This document shows, in pieces, positions 1-12,019 of a DNA stretch of 64,000 nucleotides. The notes below the pieces were generated by a model. It saw only the letters and a program-made list of their open reading frames with translations. It ran no database searches and was not told where the DNA came from. Positions within the stretch are counted from its first letter, which is position 1. The number at the start of each line of letters is the position of its first letter. Position numbers and translations under genes: made by a program. The DNA is from Cristatella mucedo. Taxonomy: Eukaryota > Bryozoa > Phylactolaemata > Cristatellidae. The stretch is from NCBI GenBank assembly GCA_009760855.2, contig WPIO01000020.1, positions 5,527,501 to 5,591,500 of the forward strand, given 5' to 3'.

Positions 1-310
<310 letters not shown>

Positions 311-1460
311 ATCCTATTCATTAGTAAGAGTAGCTCAAGCGAAAAACTATGTTTTAAGAGAAAGCGACTGAACCAACAACAAGTAAAGATGTAAAGGACT
401 GAGGCAGTGCTTTAGCCATCCTGTGAATACTCTACTAGCCTCCAATACCTTGGTTTGGCATAAAGGTACCAAAGGGATTGCGACCATGGCAGACGATCAC
501 AGGTACGTGAGAGCATCCTTAATACTTGGATTTCAGATTTGGTATAACGTACAATAATTGGATCAATTGTGCCTCGAAACCTACTTGTTCCATCACAGAA
601 CCTGCGACTTGTTTCATTTCAGAACCCACGACTTACTGGCCCAAAATAAACAGTTGAATTCGGGGTGATCAGTGATGACAGGGTGTATTTTGAAAGCATA
701 TACAAGCCGGCCTCTCAGCCTTTCTCCAGAGCACCGGGAACAGGTACTTTCGAGGATAGAAGTCTGGTCACCTTGCTATTCCACACTTGTTTTAAGTGCG
801 TGCACAACATAATGTCACTTATTCTGACTTTTCTAGAGTGACCAACTAATTTAGACTGAACGAGAATTCAGAGAATTAAAACCAATCGAGGAGCTCATTC
901 TAATGATGACGTGTTCTGTCTAGTTGATGTTGAATGCAACCCGATTCAGCGAGTTCCTATAATACAGGGAATGTCGGGAATCATTGCTAGGTTCACTTCT
1001 TTTGACAATGCATGCTCTCCTTATTTCCAACGTTTTTTCCAAGCACAATGCAGGCTGTAATTTCCATGCAGGCTTTGCTCGGGTGCTGCTGAGCCTTGAT
1101 CTTTCCCTGCCTTCCAGCATCTCAACCTCACTGAGCTCCCTTGCTGAGAATATTGCCTATATTCGCACTTAAACGACAGCAAACCTCAACTTAAAAGATT
1201 AGACAATAGATTTCTAGTGTTAGGCCCACCTAGTATTACTCGGAAATAGGAAAATCTACCGTCAACTGAGAGCCACCCACATGTTTCTGGTCGTCGCAGT
1301 AGTGAATTGCGGTTTCCTCGTCCAGAGTCACCTTTTGCAAGAAGACGACGTCAACTTCAGAGTCAAGTCGGCTTTCTCTCAGTTACCTGATATTTTGGGC
1401 TTTCTTAGACAGGTAGATGATATTTGAAAGTTCAATGTATTTGCGACATCCGTAATCGAA
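311..1460. other. no recognisable feature
   Basis: About 1.1 kb of ordinary-looking sequence. The open frames at 920-1172 lie on both strands over the same bases, are short, and show no domain or splice context. I see no gene. Confidence 0.5.
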
Positions 1461-1464
1461 TTTT

Positions 1465-1640
1465 GTAACTCACTACTTATAGGTCATCTGCCGTGTGCAT
1501 TAAGGCGTTTACAAGTGGCAAAAAACCGTGATGTCGTGTCTGTCTCTTGTGAGCACAGCAGTGGCCGTCGAACGCTATGTCTTACCCAACTGCTTTTGCT
1601 TTCCATCAAGTAGTGAATGGACTTTAGGATCAAGTACTTC
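1465..1640 (+). mobile_element. LINE-B fragment, C-terminal coding region
   Basis: The stretch reading as 'cells-on-one-locus' LINE text (TGTAACTCACT, then a GCGTTTACAAG run, then GAGCACAGCAGT) aligns by eye with the LINE-B region at about 40910-41000 and with 28610-28690. In intact family members this part encodes a motif like NSLLAxLPxxAIRRLQLVQNSAARLV, after the reverse transcriptase core. It is short, out of frame and heavily mutated, so it is an old fragment. Confidence 0.6.
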
Positions 1641-2319
1641 TAGGTCACTTAGATCACTTGCTTTGACCTACATATTCAGATGGCTCAGGTTTTAAGACTA
1701 CGATCGTTTCATATCAGTTGCGAGCATAAAGTAAAGGATGGCTCACTCAAACCCTAGCAAAACCCGCTTGTCAGATGGCAAAACTTGAGCAGTCAGCATA
1801 CTAAGCTCAGATAATGCCTGTGTATAGTGTAATCATGGCTACCATTAATTGCTCCTTAGGAATATTTAATGGAAATGTCAGCAGCGAGCCTTGCACTGTG
1901 CTTCACATTGTGATACATAGGGCATTCAGATTCAATAAAAGATGATCCCGTATAATAATCACGTGCGAGACGTAATTTACTAAGAAAGATTTTATATGCT
2001 AAAATGCATAACAACTTCCAGTAGAGGAACTCTCTTATGTAGGAGCAAGTGGTGTATAGAGTTTGCGTAGCTTTGAACACATTGCTAAGAAGCACCAACG
2101 AAAAAGATTTATTTTTATTCTTTTTCCATGTCTGATACTGGCAGAGCCACTTTCAGCATTTGATTGAAGTTGAAAGATTATCTTCATTACTGAAGATCTG
2201 TCAAAACCTCAATTATCTATCTTAGTACCGTGTCAATAAGCATAGCTCAAATGGCTGATTTGGCTAGATCGCAGTCGAAACCAGTATTCTGATAATAAAT
2301 CAATAAACAAATGTTAGTT
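1641..2319. other. no recognisable feature
   Basis: No domain, repeat or RNA gene seen. The minus-strand 80-codon frame at 1856-2098 has no family resemblance or splice context. Confidence 0.4.
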
Positions 2320-2482
2320 TATTTAACAGTCTCTTTTGTATAGCGGCAGGAGAGCCTTTATGGCTATCAACACCGCTTGCAGTTTCGATAAAGGATCGCC
2401 CACTGCAATATTCAAACCCACGATCTCTGTTCCGAGGTAGTGAAAAGCAACCGCCTTATCCAGTACGCCAGCAGGGCTCACC
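2320..2482 (-). mobile_element. SINE-2 copy (tRNA-derived)
   Basis: Read on the minus strand, it starts with GGTGAGCC and carries a tRNA-like head with a B-box-like segment (GGTTTGAATATTG region, degenerate). The shared SINE-2 body follows: CACTGCAAGCGGTG-type sequence, then GATAGCCATAAAGGCTC, then CTGCCGCTATACAAAAG. The order matches the copies at 7630, 17215, 48445 and 54631. The copy looks complete but mutated. Confidence 0.85.
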
Positions 2483-3544
2483 GATTAAAATAAGATCAGT
2501 TTTGGAGCTTTAAATGCAGTCATATGGATTCTAAATATTTTTTCATATCGATAAACACGTGTGGTAGAGCATTTTCGGTACTTGGAATAGTCAGTGTGCG
2601 CTGATCAAAGAACTATTTTATTGCACAGCATATCCAGCTTAATGTCAGTGCAAATGAATAGGACTGGCAAACATATGGATGAGCGGGAAGCATTTGTCCT
2701 CAATATTTTTCTGGGAATCGCCAGTCTATCGAGCAAGATGGTAGCCCTTTGAGCTGTCACTTCCCATTGCTGCGGTCAGGCATCGGTATTAATGTAACCA
2801 CACCTGCTATTTCGGGCACATATTGGCTGATGTGGCTAGCAGTTACAGCGTGCCATACCGAGCACCTTTTAAATTAGCTGATATCAAACAGCCTCTGCAG
2901 GGTTCAAAGAAACACCAGTCTACTCAGGTCAGAAAGTAGCCGTTAAAGCATTTGGCACTTCTGATACTGAATGATGCACATGTGACTGCAATTTCCTGAG
3001 ACCGTGATGTTCGACCTCACCTTACCGTAGGCACCAGTGTGAGCCTGCTCATCTATCCCTGGTGAAACCCATACGTACACAAAGACTATGACATTTTTTA
3101 CGAAGACTCATTATTCAAGTGCTAACGCCTAAGTAGCCTGCTCAAGCCCGGTCAGTTAGATTTTGACTTACATTAAACTACAGATAGACGATAACGAGAT
3201 TAAAATATACCCGTTCGATGATGGTTATCAAAGAAATTTGATGACCGATGTGATGGTCTGGCCCTGAGGTCTAAGTGGAGCCCCTAGATATTTATACAGT
3301 ACATATATAATATATTTAAATATATATAAATAAATATAAGCAAACTATATCAATGTTAACAAAAGGAAGGATGTCAGTACATAATCAATTCCTTAACTTT
3401 AAAAAATTTAACCGACAAACCTTTTAATTTGAATATAAATGGTTGGTGAGAAGTTCCTATGAGCAGCTTCAACAATAAATAATAAATGTAGTCTGTAATT
3501 GGAGTTTGCAAGTATTCGACCTAATTTCCCTTCAACTTTCAAAA
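2483..3544. other. no recognisable feature; AT-rich patch
   Basis: Nothing gene-like. An AT-rich patch of TATATA and TAAATA words lies at about 3290-3345. Confidence 0.4.
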
Positions 3545-4035
3545 TATTTAGAGCATCGGAAACTCAATGCTCATTAAGATTGCTTGGAATGGTATGCTTT
3601 TAAGACTCGCTTGCTTATGTTCCATTACCCCACAGTAATTGTAGTGGACAGGAATGCTGGTATTGCCTCGACGATTGGAATCAGTCAACGCATGATTTAT
3701 TCATCCAACCGTGATAGGTTCCCTGTAGGTTATTTTAGTGGTAGTTATTGTAGGGTCAACATACAAGTATGTTTAATGGCATCATCTACAGTGTCAGCAC
3801 ATATAAACACGTAAAGGACGAATCACAGTGACCCATTAAATGCTTGAAATGTCGTGACACAAGTCGAGAGTGAGTTTCAGGGTGTGGACGCCCACGAACT
3901 AAAGGCACGGTCTCCAAATGATTGGAAATTGTTTACGAGGTATAGTTAAAGAGTTACATTCCGAAAGCGGTTAGTAAGATGTTTAGCCTGGTGGGGAGTA
4001 CATAGGATTTTTATGCTTTAGCCACAGAATGAATG
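3545..4035 (-). mobile_element. LINE-B 3' end, inverted and eroded
   Basis: On the plus strand this reads as the reverse complement of the LINE-B 3' region. It runs from a worn tail (GGAAACTCAATGC near 3558), through the 3' UTR repeats (GTCAACATACAAGTATG near 3753, ACAGTGTCAGCACATA near 3788), to the C-terminal coding part (AAGGCACGGTCTCCAAATG near 3902, CCTGGTGGGGAGTAC near 3988). The same order recurs at 34876-35120 and 59440-59905. No frame is open. Confidence 0.75.
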
Positions 4036-4600
4036 AACCTTAAAGTGAGTGACCAAACCTTGATGTCGCTTGACTGGGGGCCAGAACAGCTCGGTGAGAA
4101 GTAGTCTGATGTGCTAACTACAATGTTCACGACAGACAAGCCTAGCTGCAGAGTCTTGCACCAGCTGTAAGCTCCTGAGTCCACAGGCAGGTAGACCAGT
4201 TGTGCCTAAGATTGTATTGCGAAACTGGTTGACACGATGCCGTCAGTTGGTTTTCCTAAGATATCGTGTACACCCGGAACTACACTACACCCGTGGTGCC
4301 ACATTCGCTAGATGTGATGTACAAAATGAAAAATATTCGGTGCTCATTTTGGTGATCCCTGATCCAGCGCCCGTGGACGAATTCCCCCTACCCACCGTTA
4401 ATAAAAGGGTGTTATGTATTTTTGCTACCACTTCCGTTCGATTGTCCTCAAGTGTTGTAATACTACCTCTTCACATTGTTTGGAATAGCCAAAGAAATCA
4501 AAACGTGCCAACGGCAATACGGCTACTATTTAAACCTACGGCTTTGTACAAGTGTGCTTGTGATTCAAAGTTATAAACAACAGGAGTCACCATTCACCTC
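4036..4600. other. unassigned; contains a 124-codon open frame
   Basis: An open frame runs from 4202 to 4576 on the plus strand. Its translation has no motif I know and the composition is not clearly coding-like. I leave it unassigned; it may be chance. Confidence 0.3.
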
Positions 4601-5810
4601 GATAATTGCATGCGATTGCACTCGAGCTCTTTCCAGCTATTGCCTCAAGTGGTTTGGTTCTTTTGGCAAACCAAAGTTTTTAAACAGTGGTACAGTGGCA
4701 ACAGCCACAAAAAGCATAGCCCAACTAACATTTGATTCCAAATTAGAGCGAATGGTAGTACTTGCACATTCTTAGGTTTTGGCCTCAGATGGCCCTGCCC
4801 AAATAAGAGCCCAACCAATTCAAACGGCAACCATGTTCTCAAAGATCTTTGCATAAATGCAGGTTTGAATTTAAATAAAAGATAAAAACCATTAATTTCT
4901 AGCCCATTTTACTTGAGAGTTCTCAAACTATGGGCACTGATAGCCAGGCGCAGATTGCAGCCGTAAGTAGTCAAATTGCAAAACAGATTTTCAACAAAAA
5001 GCTAAATCCAACTGCGTTTTTATTTCATGCGATAAAAATAGTATTCCAGGTTTACCCACTAATTGTCTAAATTTGTTTGCTCGCGCGTTCTTATGCCATG
5101 GCCTCCGAAAGCCTGTTCAAATGGTAGCCAAGAATAATCGGAACGCTATAAAACTGCATCTTTTACAAACCGATTTTTATTTACAGTGATAGAAAATGCT
5201 GTGCAAAGTTTAACCACCAAATAAAAGCCGACCACTCGTCCTTGTTCTTAGGCTGTGGCCTCCGATGGCCCAACCCAAACAGTACCCGTAAAAATGTAAA
5301 CTGCAATCCAGCCACCATTTAAAAAAACTATCCAGGCAACTTTGGTTTATAAGATATTTATAAATTATTTAGAAGAAATTTCTAGTTCAGCTCGTCCAAT
5401 CTAATGTGCTTGTGCAAGTTCTCATGTTATGGCCTTTAATGACATGGGTCAACTTACCACCTAATACAATATTTTGATACAGCTGCCATTTCCATGAAGT
5501 TTTGTTGCTGCGTTTTGATTCCTCATTACAGAAAACAGCATTCCGGTTTTACAACTAAATTCCATACCATATTGCATAGCGGTCTCATTCAATGGCCTTT
5601 GATGGTACTAGCCAGCCAGCCAGATTTCCCTATGCAAACTACCATACAGCTGCCATTTCCACAGAGCCTTGTGCTGTGCCATTTTGATTTCACGTAATGA
5701 AAAAGTTTTCCGAATTTACAAACAAACATCGTTCCAATATGCTCGCTCGACCTCACGCAATAGCCTGGGCCACCGTGCACTTTTGAACAGAGATATAGCT
5801 GCAATTTCCT
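4600..5810 (+). repeat. diverged repeat array of about 150-250 bp units, plus orientation
   Basis: Several diverged copies of one unit follow each other. Each has words like CAGCTGCCATTTCCAC, then TTTTGATTTCA, then AAAACAGCATTCCGG or AGTATTCCAGG, then GTTTACCCACTAA or TTTTACAACTAAATTCC, then a GCNNTGGCCTCNGATGGCC word. Clear instances start near 4960, 5180, 5480 and 5640, with worn ones near 4670. I cannot assign a class: it has no open frame, no tRNA head and no terminal repeats that I can define. Confidence 0.6.
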
Positions 5811-5811
5811 G

Positions 5812-6415
5812 TTTTTAAGTCCCACAGGTTTGACCGCACTTCACCTTTGCTAAAAGAGCTAAGATGGCCACTGACTGATCAACAGATATGCAGCAATGCT
5901 CTTACGCTGACCCATAAGGCCCGCCACGGCTTGGCTATTCCATACCTAGCTGAACGGCTGCACTAATTTCAGCCTCCTCGTGCCCTCAGGTCCTGTATGG
6001 ACAATAAATTAGCTGTACAATTCCTTTGCTGAAAGACCATTGGCAGCATAAGCTTTAGCTCTGCAAGTCCAACACTGTGGAACTCGCTTCCACGATTCTT
6101 TAGCAACGACAACTACTCTCCTGCTGCCGACTATGGCTCATCCCTTTCAATGGTCCTGAGCTGCTACTTCCATGCTACTTACTACCTCAACTGCTCTCCT
6201 GACTCTGCTCTCCTGACTCTGCTCTCCTGACTCTGCTATGCTTCCACTTTCTCTCTGTTGTGTGAGATGAAGCCTGATGGCTACCAAGCTACCTGAGCAC
6301 CAAAAGCCGCTTAGGCTGCGAGTGCGCTATACAAAACTGTGCCGCGTAACAGCCGCATAGTCTTTGTGTTTTTATGAATTTACAGACGGAGATACATTAA
6401 ATCACTTTTCTGTAA
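5812..6415 (+). mobile_element. LINE-A, 3' part with tail
   Basis: This is the C-terminal coding region and 3' UTR of LINE-A. It begins at TTTTTAAGTCCCACAGG (5815) and ends with the family 3' end ACAGACGGAGATACATTA (about 6384-6402). The coding part is broken by stops and indels, and a 14-bp unit (TCTCCTGACTCTGC) is present three times at 6195-6236 where other copies have one. It is 5'-truncated, as is usual for products of target-primed reverse transcription. Confidence 0.9.
6195..6236 (+). repeat. 14-bp tandem triplication inside LINE-A
   Basis: TCTCCTGACTCTGC occurs three times head to tail with no mismatch. The LINE-A copies at 57065 and 63835 have one unit. The extra 28 bp is not a multiple of three and would shift the reading frame, so it arose in a dead copy or killed this one. 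Confidence 0.95.
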
Positions 6416-6561
6416 TGGGTGGAGCCCAAATGCGGTTATATGTGACTTCACTCCACGGTATAGTCACAAGTGTTCCTGATTACTGTTAAATGTCATTGCA
6501 TACCAAATGGTTATTGCTATGCTTTGGCATCCTTTGGACGGGCCAGCTCTCTTTCCTATAG

Positions 6562-6705
6562 ATAAATGCATAATTTATTTGTACAGCACCCTAAGAGAAC
6601 CCAATCTATTCAGGCGCTTCACATATGCCACGGGGCTCAAGCCCATGACCCGGCAGGACCTTGGTGGAGGAGAGCACCTTAACCACTAAGCCAATCACTA
6701 CCCAT
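6562..6705 (-). mobile_element. SINE-1 copy (tRNA-derived, LINE-B-like tail)
   Basis: Read on the minus strand, a tRNA-like head (TTAGTGGTTAAGGTGCTC; B-box-like GGGCTTGAGCCCC) is followed by the tail AAGCGCCTGAATAG-ATTGGGTTCTCTTAGGGTGCTG. It has the same parts as the copies at 7303 and 21752. Nothing is encoded; the 60-codon plus-strand frame over it is incidental. Confidence 0.85.
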
Positions 6706-7302
6706 ACACATTTTAACTGTGATACAATAGCGCTTGCGTGACTGCAGTTTTTATTCCTCTTAGTCGAAATCAGCGTTTTAAGTTAACCTTATTTGTGTGA
6801 CACAGCATGAGCGTGCATATCATGCTCTGGCCCTAAATCAACCGGGCAACCAGCGTCGCCATTTCTAAAATTTGGTAAATCTGCTATGTCAACAATAAGC
6901 TTCGAGCAACTGCAGTTTTAGCTCCGAGTTACCGACAACGGTTCTCGTGCATTACCTACTACAGAGCCTGACATAGCACTTGCCCGTTCGAATGCTACTG
7001 CTTCCCATATCCACGCCTGGAAAATCTCCCTAAGTATTCAAACCGATACAGCCGCCACTCCCAGCAATATACGTTGCTTAGCTGCGGTCAAGCAAAGGTT
7101 CTTCAGGTTTACCCACCAAACTCATAGCATTGCGTACGACTTTTAAATCCTTGGGCCACCTCTAGTCGGGGCCCTAGAGGCCATAGCAAAATAGGGCGTC
7201 AGAGCAATGAATGACATAAAATATGGAATCTTTTTAGTAAGCCGGTACACTAGTTTCTATGATGTGAAATAAATGCAGAATTTTGGTGAAGTTTAAAAAT
7301 TA

Positions 7303-7440
7303 ATAATAATAATTCATTTTTATAGCGCCCCAAGAGAACTTAATCTCTATTCACGTGCTCCACATGTGCCTCAGGGCTCGAGCTGATGACCTCAGCCAGA
7401 CCTTGGTCGGGGCGAGTACCTTTACCGCTGAACCAATTCA
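7303..7440 (-). mobile_element. SINE-1 copy with (ATT)n tail
   Basis: On the plus strand it begins with AATAATAATAATTC at about 7301. This is followed by TTTTTATAGCGCCCCAAGAG, the tail AACTTAATCTCTATTCA, a B-box region (GGGCTCGAGC), and the head ending near CTGAACCAATTCAGC. This is the clearest case of the ATT-repeat tail on SINE-1, the same kind of tail as on LINE-B. Confidence 0.9.
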
Positions 7441-7629
7441 GCTAGTTAAAATAGTAGATGGATTTCAGCCCAAAAATGCTAAGCTGGCAAGAATATAACA
7501 CGCAAGCGGGAAGAAATTTAGTTGATAAACCGGAAGCACTTTATTCTGTAATGTAGAATAAAAACCGTGGTAGCGAAACACTTATAGAGAAATTGGCAGC
7601 TGTATCATAGTTTGATCATGCATGTAATT

Positions 7630-7800
7630 GTGGGCCATATTAGCCCACGAAGTAAGGTGCTTGCTATTTCCGACCGAGGTCGTGGGTTCAAGTCCTGCAG
7701 TGGGCAATCCTGTATTTTTTCAATTGCAAGAGGTGGTGATATCTGTCAATGTTCTTCTGCCGCTAAAAATTCTTGGCGTACTTAATCATCTGGCAATTTA
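7630..7800 (+). mobile_element. SINE-2 copy
   Basis: The tRNA-like head has a B-box-like GGGTTCAAGTCCTGC at about 7684-7698, preceded by CGACCGAGGTCGTG. It is followed by GTGGGCAATCC, the body word AAGAGGTGGTGATATC, and TTCTTCTGCCGCTAAAAAT. Part of the A-box side is altered. Confidence 0.85.
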
Positions 7801-8340
7801 CGGAGGCTGGCCGGCCACATCAACCGGAGATCGTAGCTAGCGTGAAAACGTTCACACCGTATTCCATGAAACTTTGAGGGCAAACTCAGAATTTAGTTTT
7901 TAATAATGTGGATTTGCATTCACATTTGTAGGGTTATTGCAGTCGAAACCCATGGCAACCCAGCCATTGCAGGCAATTGCTTCTTCAATAACGAGTATGC
8001 ACAACTGCAGTAATGGTTATGGTTAAATTAGGACCATTGTTTTCTATATAGCTGAATTAAAACAAGAGTTGCCTAACTATTATAACAAAATCAGCCGCAG
8101 CGTCGCAGTTAGATTACTATGGACGGATGGTTGGCCAGGGAAATAGGAGGCCTCAGAAGGAGGACACTAGTACAATACGCTAAAAAATGTGGTTGGTAAA
8201 CCCGGAATACTTTTTCAAGTGTTTAGAAAAATAAAAACCGCAGCTGCGACATACCCATTGTGCAAACTGCAGCTGTATCGCAGATTAAAAATTTAGGGAG
8301 GGTAGCTGGCTTGGGGAATCGGGGAGGGGGCCATGGCAAG

Positions 8341-9460
8341 ATAATGCTCATTCACTATACTAGACAATTTAGTCTGTAAGTGTGTATAATGTGGAAGCGA
8401 AATTGCAGCAATGCGACGTCAATTGTAGACAATGTAATTGACTATGAGTATCACTGTCTCGTATTTTACAGGTATTCAGTCAAAAACTACAGTCCTGTGA
8501 AGTCAACAGATTCCATATCACACTGTATGTGCCGAACCTCTTGAAAATCCAGACAGTTGTATTTAAGCCGTTCAAATTAAAGACATCAACAGCAATTATT
8601 GCTAGTTAGAATGCAATTATTTTCGTTAAACGAAATGGAATAAAAACTAGTCTTCTGAATTCCAGGGATTGGTGAGGTCGTTCGATGAATTATCATGCAC
8701 ATTCAAGGTGGAGTGGGAATACGCCCAACCGACCAAGCAATCTAAGGGAAAGCACGTAATGGCCACTGCTCTAGACTGAATCAGCCGTCCAAGGATTTAA
8801 ACGGTGCGACGACAGTAGACTCCGCAGCTGCTGCGCATCATCGCGAAGGACTGACTTTTTTCGAGCACTACACACTTCCGGCTAGCCCGGCTAGAAGGGG
8901 TTGTATCACAAATATTAAAAACGTGCCTATAGTAAGAAATTAAAAAAGTAAGAGCCTTGAATAGCCGTTCACCAATGCTGAGGCGCTCACAAAAAAGGCT
9001 GTGCTTCACCGGTTTAGTTTACCCTTCATGATTGTTATAACTACCAGCCGGCGAGTTGACCTCGAGTGGGCGTATCAAATATTTAATATTCAAAAATATG
9101 GATAACTACGATACATTTTCGTGGCTAAACCTCATAACTGAATAAGTAGGTTTCCTGGATAGGTTGAAAGACTTTTTATTTTCTTATGAAAAAGTTCACT
9201 CAGCTATAGCAGCCATAATAGCACATGCACAAGTTAGTCTAAAGCTCAATGCCTATCTACCATAGCACTTAGACCCTGTTCTCAGCTAACGGTCATTTGG
9301 CATCAGTGGAGCTAAATGTCCCGTTCGGGAAGTCGTGTGTAGCGCTTGTAGCTAAATTAATGACCTGGATCTCAAACAACTCTACTCTCCAGAATTCAAA
9401 ATTGCAATTCTTTCTTCGGAAGTAAATTTTATTCGAAAACTTGCCATTCCTGTAAGTATG
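8341..9460. other. no gene seen; 3' flank of the minus-strand gene
   Basis: Nothing recognisable from 8341 to about 9420 apart from short chance frames. The end nearest the next gene holds its likely poly(A) signals. Confidence 0.4.
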
Positions 9461-9467
9461 ATTTATT
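9428..9467 (-). terminator. poly(A) signals of the 9522-10531 gene
   Basis: On the minus strand AATAAA occurs twice downstream of the stop codon: complement of TTTATT at 9462-9467 (about 55 bp past the stop) and at 9428-9433. Both are the canonical hexamer. Which one is used cannot be decided from sequence. Confidence 0.55.
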
Positions 9468-9521
9468 AACTGTGAGATAAGTTCCTTCTTCCGTTTCACC
9501 GCTAGTATAAAGCTTGGCCGG

Positions 9522-10531
9522 TTAAATGATCACGCGAAGGAAAACTACACTCCGTTGGATACCGTTTTCATATAGAACGGCTAAATAGCGGTGCTTGTTG
9601 CAGTCCAATGTCGATAACTTGCTTATCTTATAATGTAAAAGCTCGCCAGGCGTTTTGAAAAAGGTCATCAGTTGACCAGCTAAAGTGTGGTGTAGCTCCT
9701 TAACCACATTCATGCTAACATCAGTTAGATACAAAAACATCCTATCTAAAGAGAAGCAAGTATCCGAGACGTCGTATGTGTAATTTAGATTCCACAACAA
9801 CTTGCCTTTGTGAGTGATACATTTGATGTGATTAAAGTCAAGTTCCCGTTGAATTGTCACTATCCACTGGTCAGTGATTGCAAGGCACTCAATTTCCTCT
9901 TGGCCGTATCGTATGATAACCGGTTCAGTGTCATTACTTGAATTTAGCACGATAACGTAGCGATCAGCGGGGGATCTACCAGCCTTATAGTAATCGAAGG
10001 CTGATTTTGCCATCGCATAGCCATAGGAGGTGGATTTAGCATTCATATAGCGATATGAGGCGGATTCAGCGTTCTTCGGTGCGTTTCTTTTGTAGCAAAG
10101 CAAACCGACTAGATTGCCGTGACAGGTCAGCTGTTTAACCGTACCATGGCTCAGCTGCCATCGCTTGGCCTCCTGCCACGTCCCTGTCAGTTGACCGCGA
10201 GTTGTTGGCTTTAGTGCTACGACAGCTCGCTGTACGTTAAGCCACGTGATGATACTGGGACCCTCTGTAGAGCAATCTCCCAAAACGACGTCCACATGCT
10301 TAAACGTATCTCTTAACTGATCATTTTTGTATCCTGGATTCCAAGTTGAAAGCGAATCTCCATCGTCGTTGCAGATTGTTATGCCTTCAAGGCCACAGGC
10401 AAACGCAACCATATTAGGACTCAATATTGCTACGTCACTGCACTGGAAATTGAGATGGACAATTCGAAGGCTAGTATCAGATGCTTTATAAGGATCACTG
10501 CCTTTACTGTTATCTCCACTTGGATGTATCT
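9522..10531 (-). CDS. 3' exon of an unrecognised protein gene
   Basis: This is the longest open frame in the window that is not retrotransposon or microsatellite. It reads on the minus strand for over 330 codons and ends at the TAA at 9522-9524. The frame stays open upstream of the nominal start at 10424 (there a TTG, so not a convincing initiator) to a good acceptor, a T-rich tract then TTCAG, with the exon beginning at 10531. I therefore call it the terminal exon of a multi-exon gene, with upstream exons not found. The product is soluble-looking with no signal peptide or membrane span. Alternating strand-like segments (VVLGD, IITWLNV, VKQLTCHGNLVGLLCY, RYVIVLN, WIVTIQREL, KLLWNLNYTYD, RMFLYLTD) would fit a beta-propeller, but no WD or kelch signature is clear. 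Three 10-residue repeats lie in the middle. Function unknown. Confidence 0.75.
9981..10070 (-). repeat. three 10-residue coding repeats
   Basis: Within the minus-strand exon, counting from the codon at 10424, residues 119-148 fall into three units: AESASYRYMN, AKSTSYGYAM and AKSAFDYYKA. The 30-bp DNA units are similar too (ATAGCCATAGGAGGTGGAT and ATAGCGATATGAGGCGGAT on the plus strand). In-frame 30-bp expansion suggests replication slippage in a loop that tolerates extra Ser/Tyr-rich residues. Confidence 0.85.
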
Positions 10532-12019
10532 CTGAACGAATGAAACAAAAATCACAATAAAAGTTAGGTATAAAACAGCAACTGTGGATTTAAATTGGGA
10601 TCAGCAAGCATCATTGACGCACTCAATGTCAGTCTAAGGAGGGCTTCTTCTACTAGTATCTAGTAAGTGAGACCACTAGTGATAATGGTCAGTAAGTTGA
10701 AGAATTTTAGCGAGTCTAATGAATAGAAATAACAAAAGATCGACTTCCAATTGCACCTTTATAAACAAGTGTTTACTCCTGCCTCGAGTATTTACATCAT
10801 GGCTTTGAAAGAAGGAATGCCTGAGGCTTTCTGGTAATAATTATCGAGACGATCCCAGAGCTAGTTGGGTACATGCATGCCACCATGCAACGACAATTGA
10901 TTATACATAAATTAAACTTTTATTACGCCCTAATTGGTGTATAGGGCAATAAGTATATGCTTATAAATGCGGCTAATTCACCGTGATTCTAGCAGTTCAT
11001 AGACTATCTAGATGGAGCAAATAAACCAGATAAAGTGTTAGAGGAGTCAGATATTTTCATGTTTCGGGGCAGGAAGACTATCTTGAAGTGATACATGGCA
11101 TACCAAATTATAGGGTGTATTTGATAATATAAAAAACTGCATCAGATATGCCAATTAAAGCAAATAATAATCAAAGGTGGGCCCAGTGTAGAAAACATGA
11201 GTCGAATGGAAACAGCTTAGCAGAATCTCCAACTAGAAACCTAATCTGAATCTTGCTTAGGTAAGCAGGCAAAGTGAGCGCCGAAACGAGTTTCATCTAT
11301 GCATTTGAGTAATGCAAGCCGGAACAGGTTCCTCTTGAGCTACGACTTAAAAAAGATGCAAAGTCATTGCTATTAATGACTGTAAGCCCCACGTAACTGG
11401 AGCTCTAGACTTTGATTGGTGCGAGGTGAAGGTCTGAACACCAAAACAACGCAGTTTATTATTAGGAGATAAGGTTTCTGACTAGCCGTTGGCGTAAGGG
11501 TAAACTGGTGTAGCAAGTTAACCGGATACAATAATAGATGAACCAACGTCTCAATGTTTAGGTAGGAAATGACCTATAACTAATGACAATTATAATGCCA
11601 AATCACGTTGTATATTTGCTAATATAAGTCTGACCCACATAAACCCATGCTCGTATCCATTCCAGACTGTCAGTGCTCTATCGGTACTACGTCCAGTTTC
11701 CTATCGATTAGAATGCTTTGAAAGAACAAGGCAGCTCCTCCCGTTGTACTGTATAGAAATAACACCATGCCCGTATACTAACTACTCTTCTGCCCAGAAC
11801 GGGTAGGCGAGTGTAAGGGAGTACATTTACATATAAAGGCTTGGCATTCTTAAACGTATTTTAATTCCTAGTGGGAAACCACTAGAGTTCACACAGAAGC
11901 CAGTTGAGTTTCAGTAGCTTGATAAACCTTGACCTATATACCAGAAACCTGAAGCTTAAGATAATTAAAAAATATCCACGTTTCACTCAGTTTTAGTCGT
12001 CGAGAGCTAAGAGCTATTT
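10532..12019. other. probable intron or intergenic, nothing recognised
   Basis: Upstream of the acceptor at 10532 I find no further convincing exon on the minus strand and no known repeat. Confidence 0.4.

Larger units (their letters stand above)
7180..8340 (-). repeat. same diverged repeat as 4600-5810, opposite orientation
   Basis: Units resembling those at 4.6-5.8 kb appear here reverse-complemented. Examples are GTTGATAAACCGGAAGCAC near 7520 and GGTTGGTAAACCCGGAATAC near 8190, each followed by AATAAAAACCG and then a GCAGCTGT word (near 7565 and 8232, then 8265). SINE-1 (7303) and SINE-2 (7630) copies interrupt the stretch. The pair of arrays forms a loose inverted arrangement about 3.7 kb across. 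Confidence 0.55.

Noticed and set aside
4202-4576. A 124-codon host gene
   Set aside because: No domain, no splice or poly(A) context, and residue use looks like random sequence.
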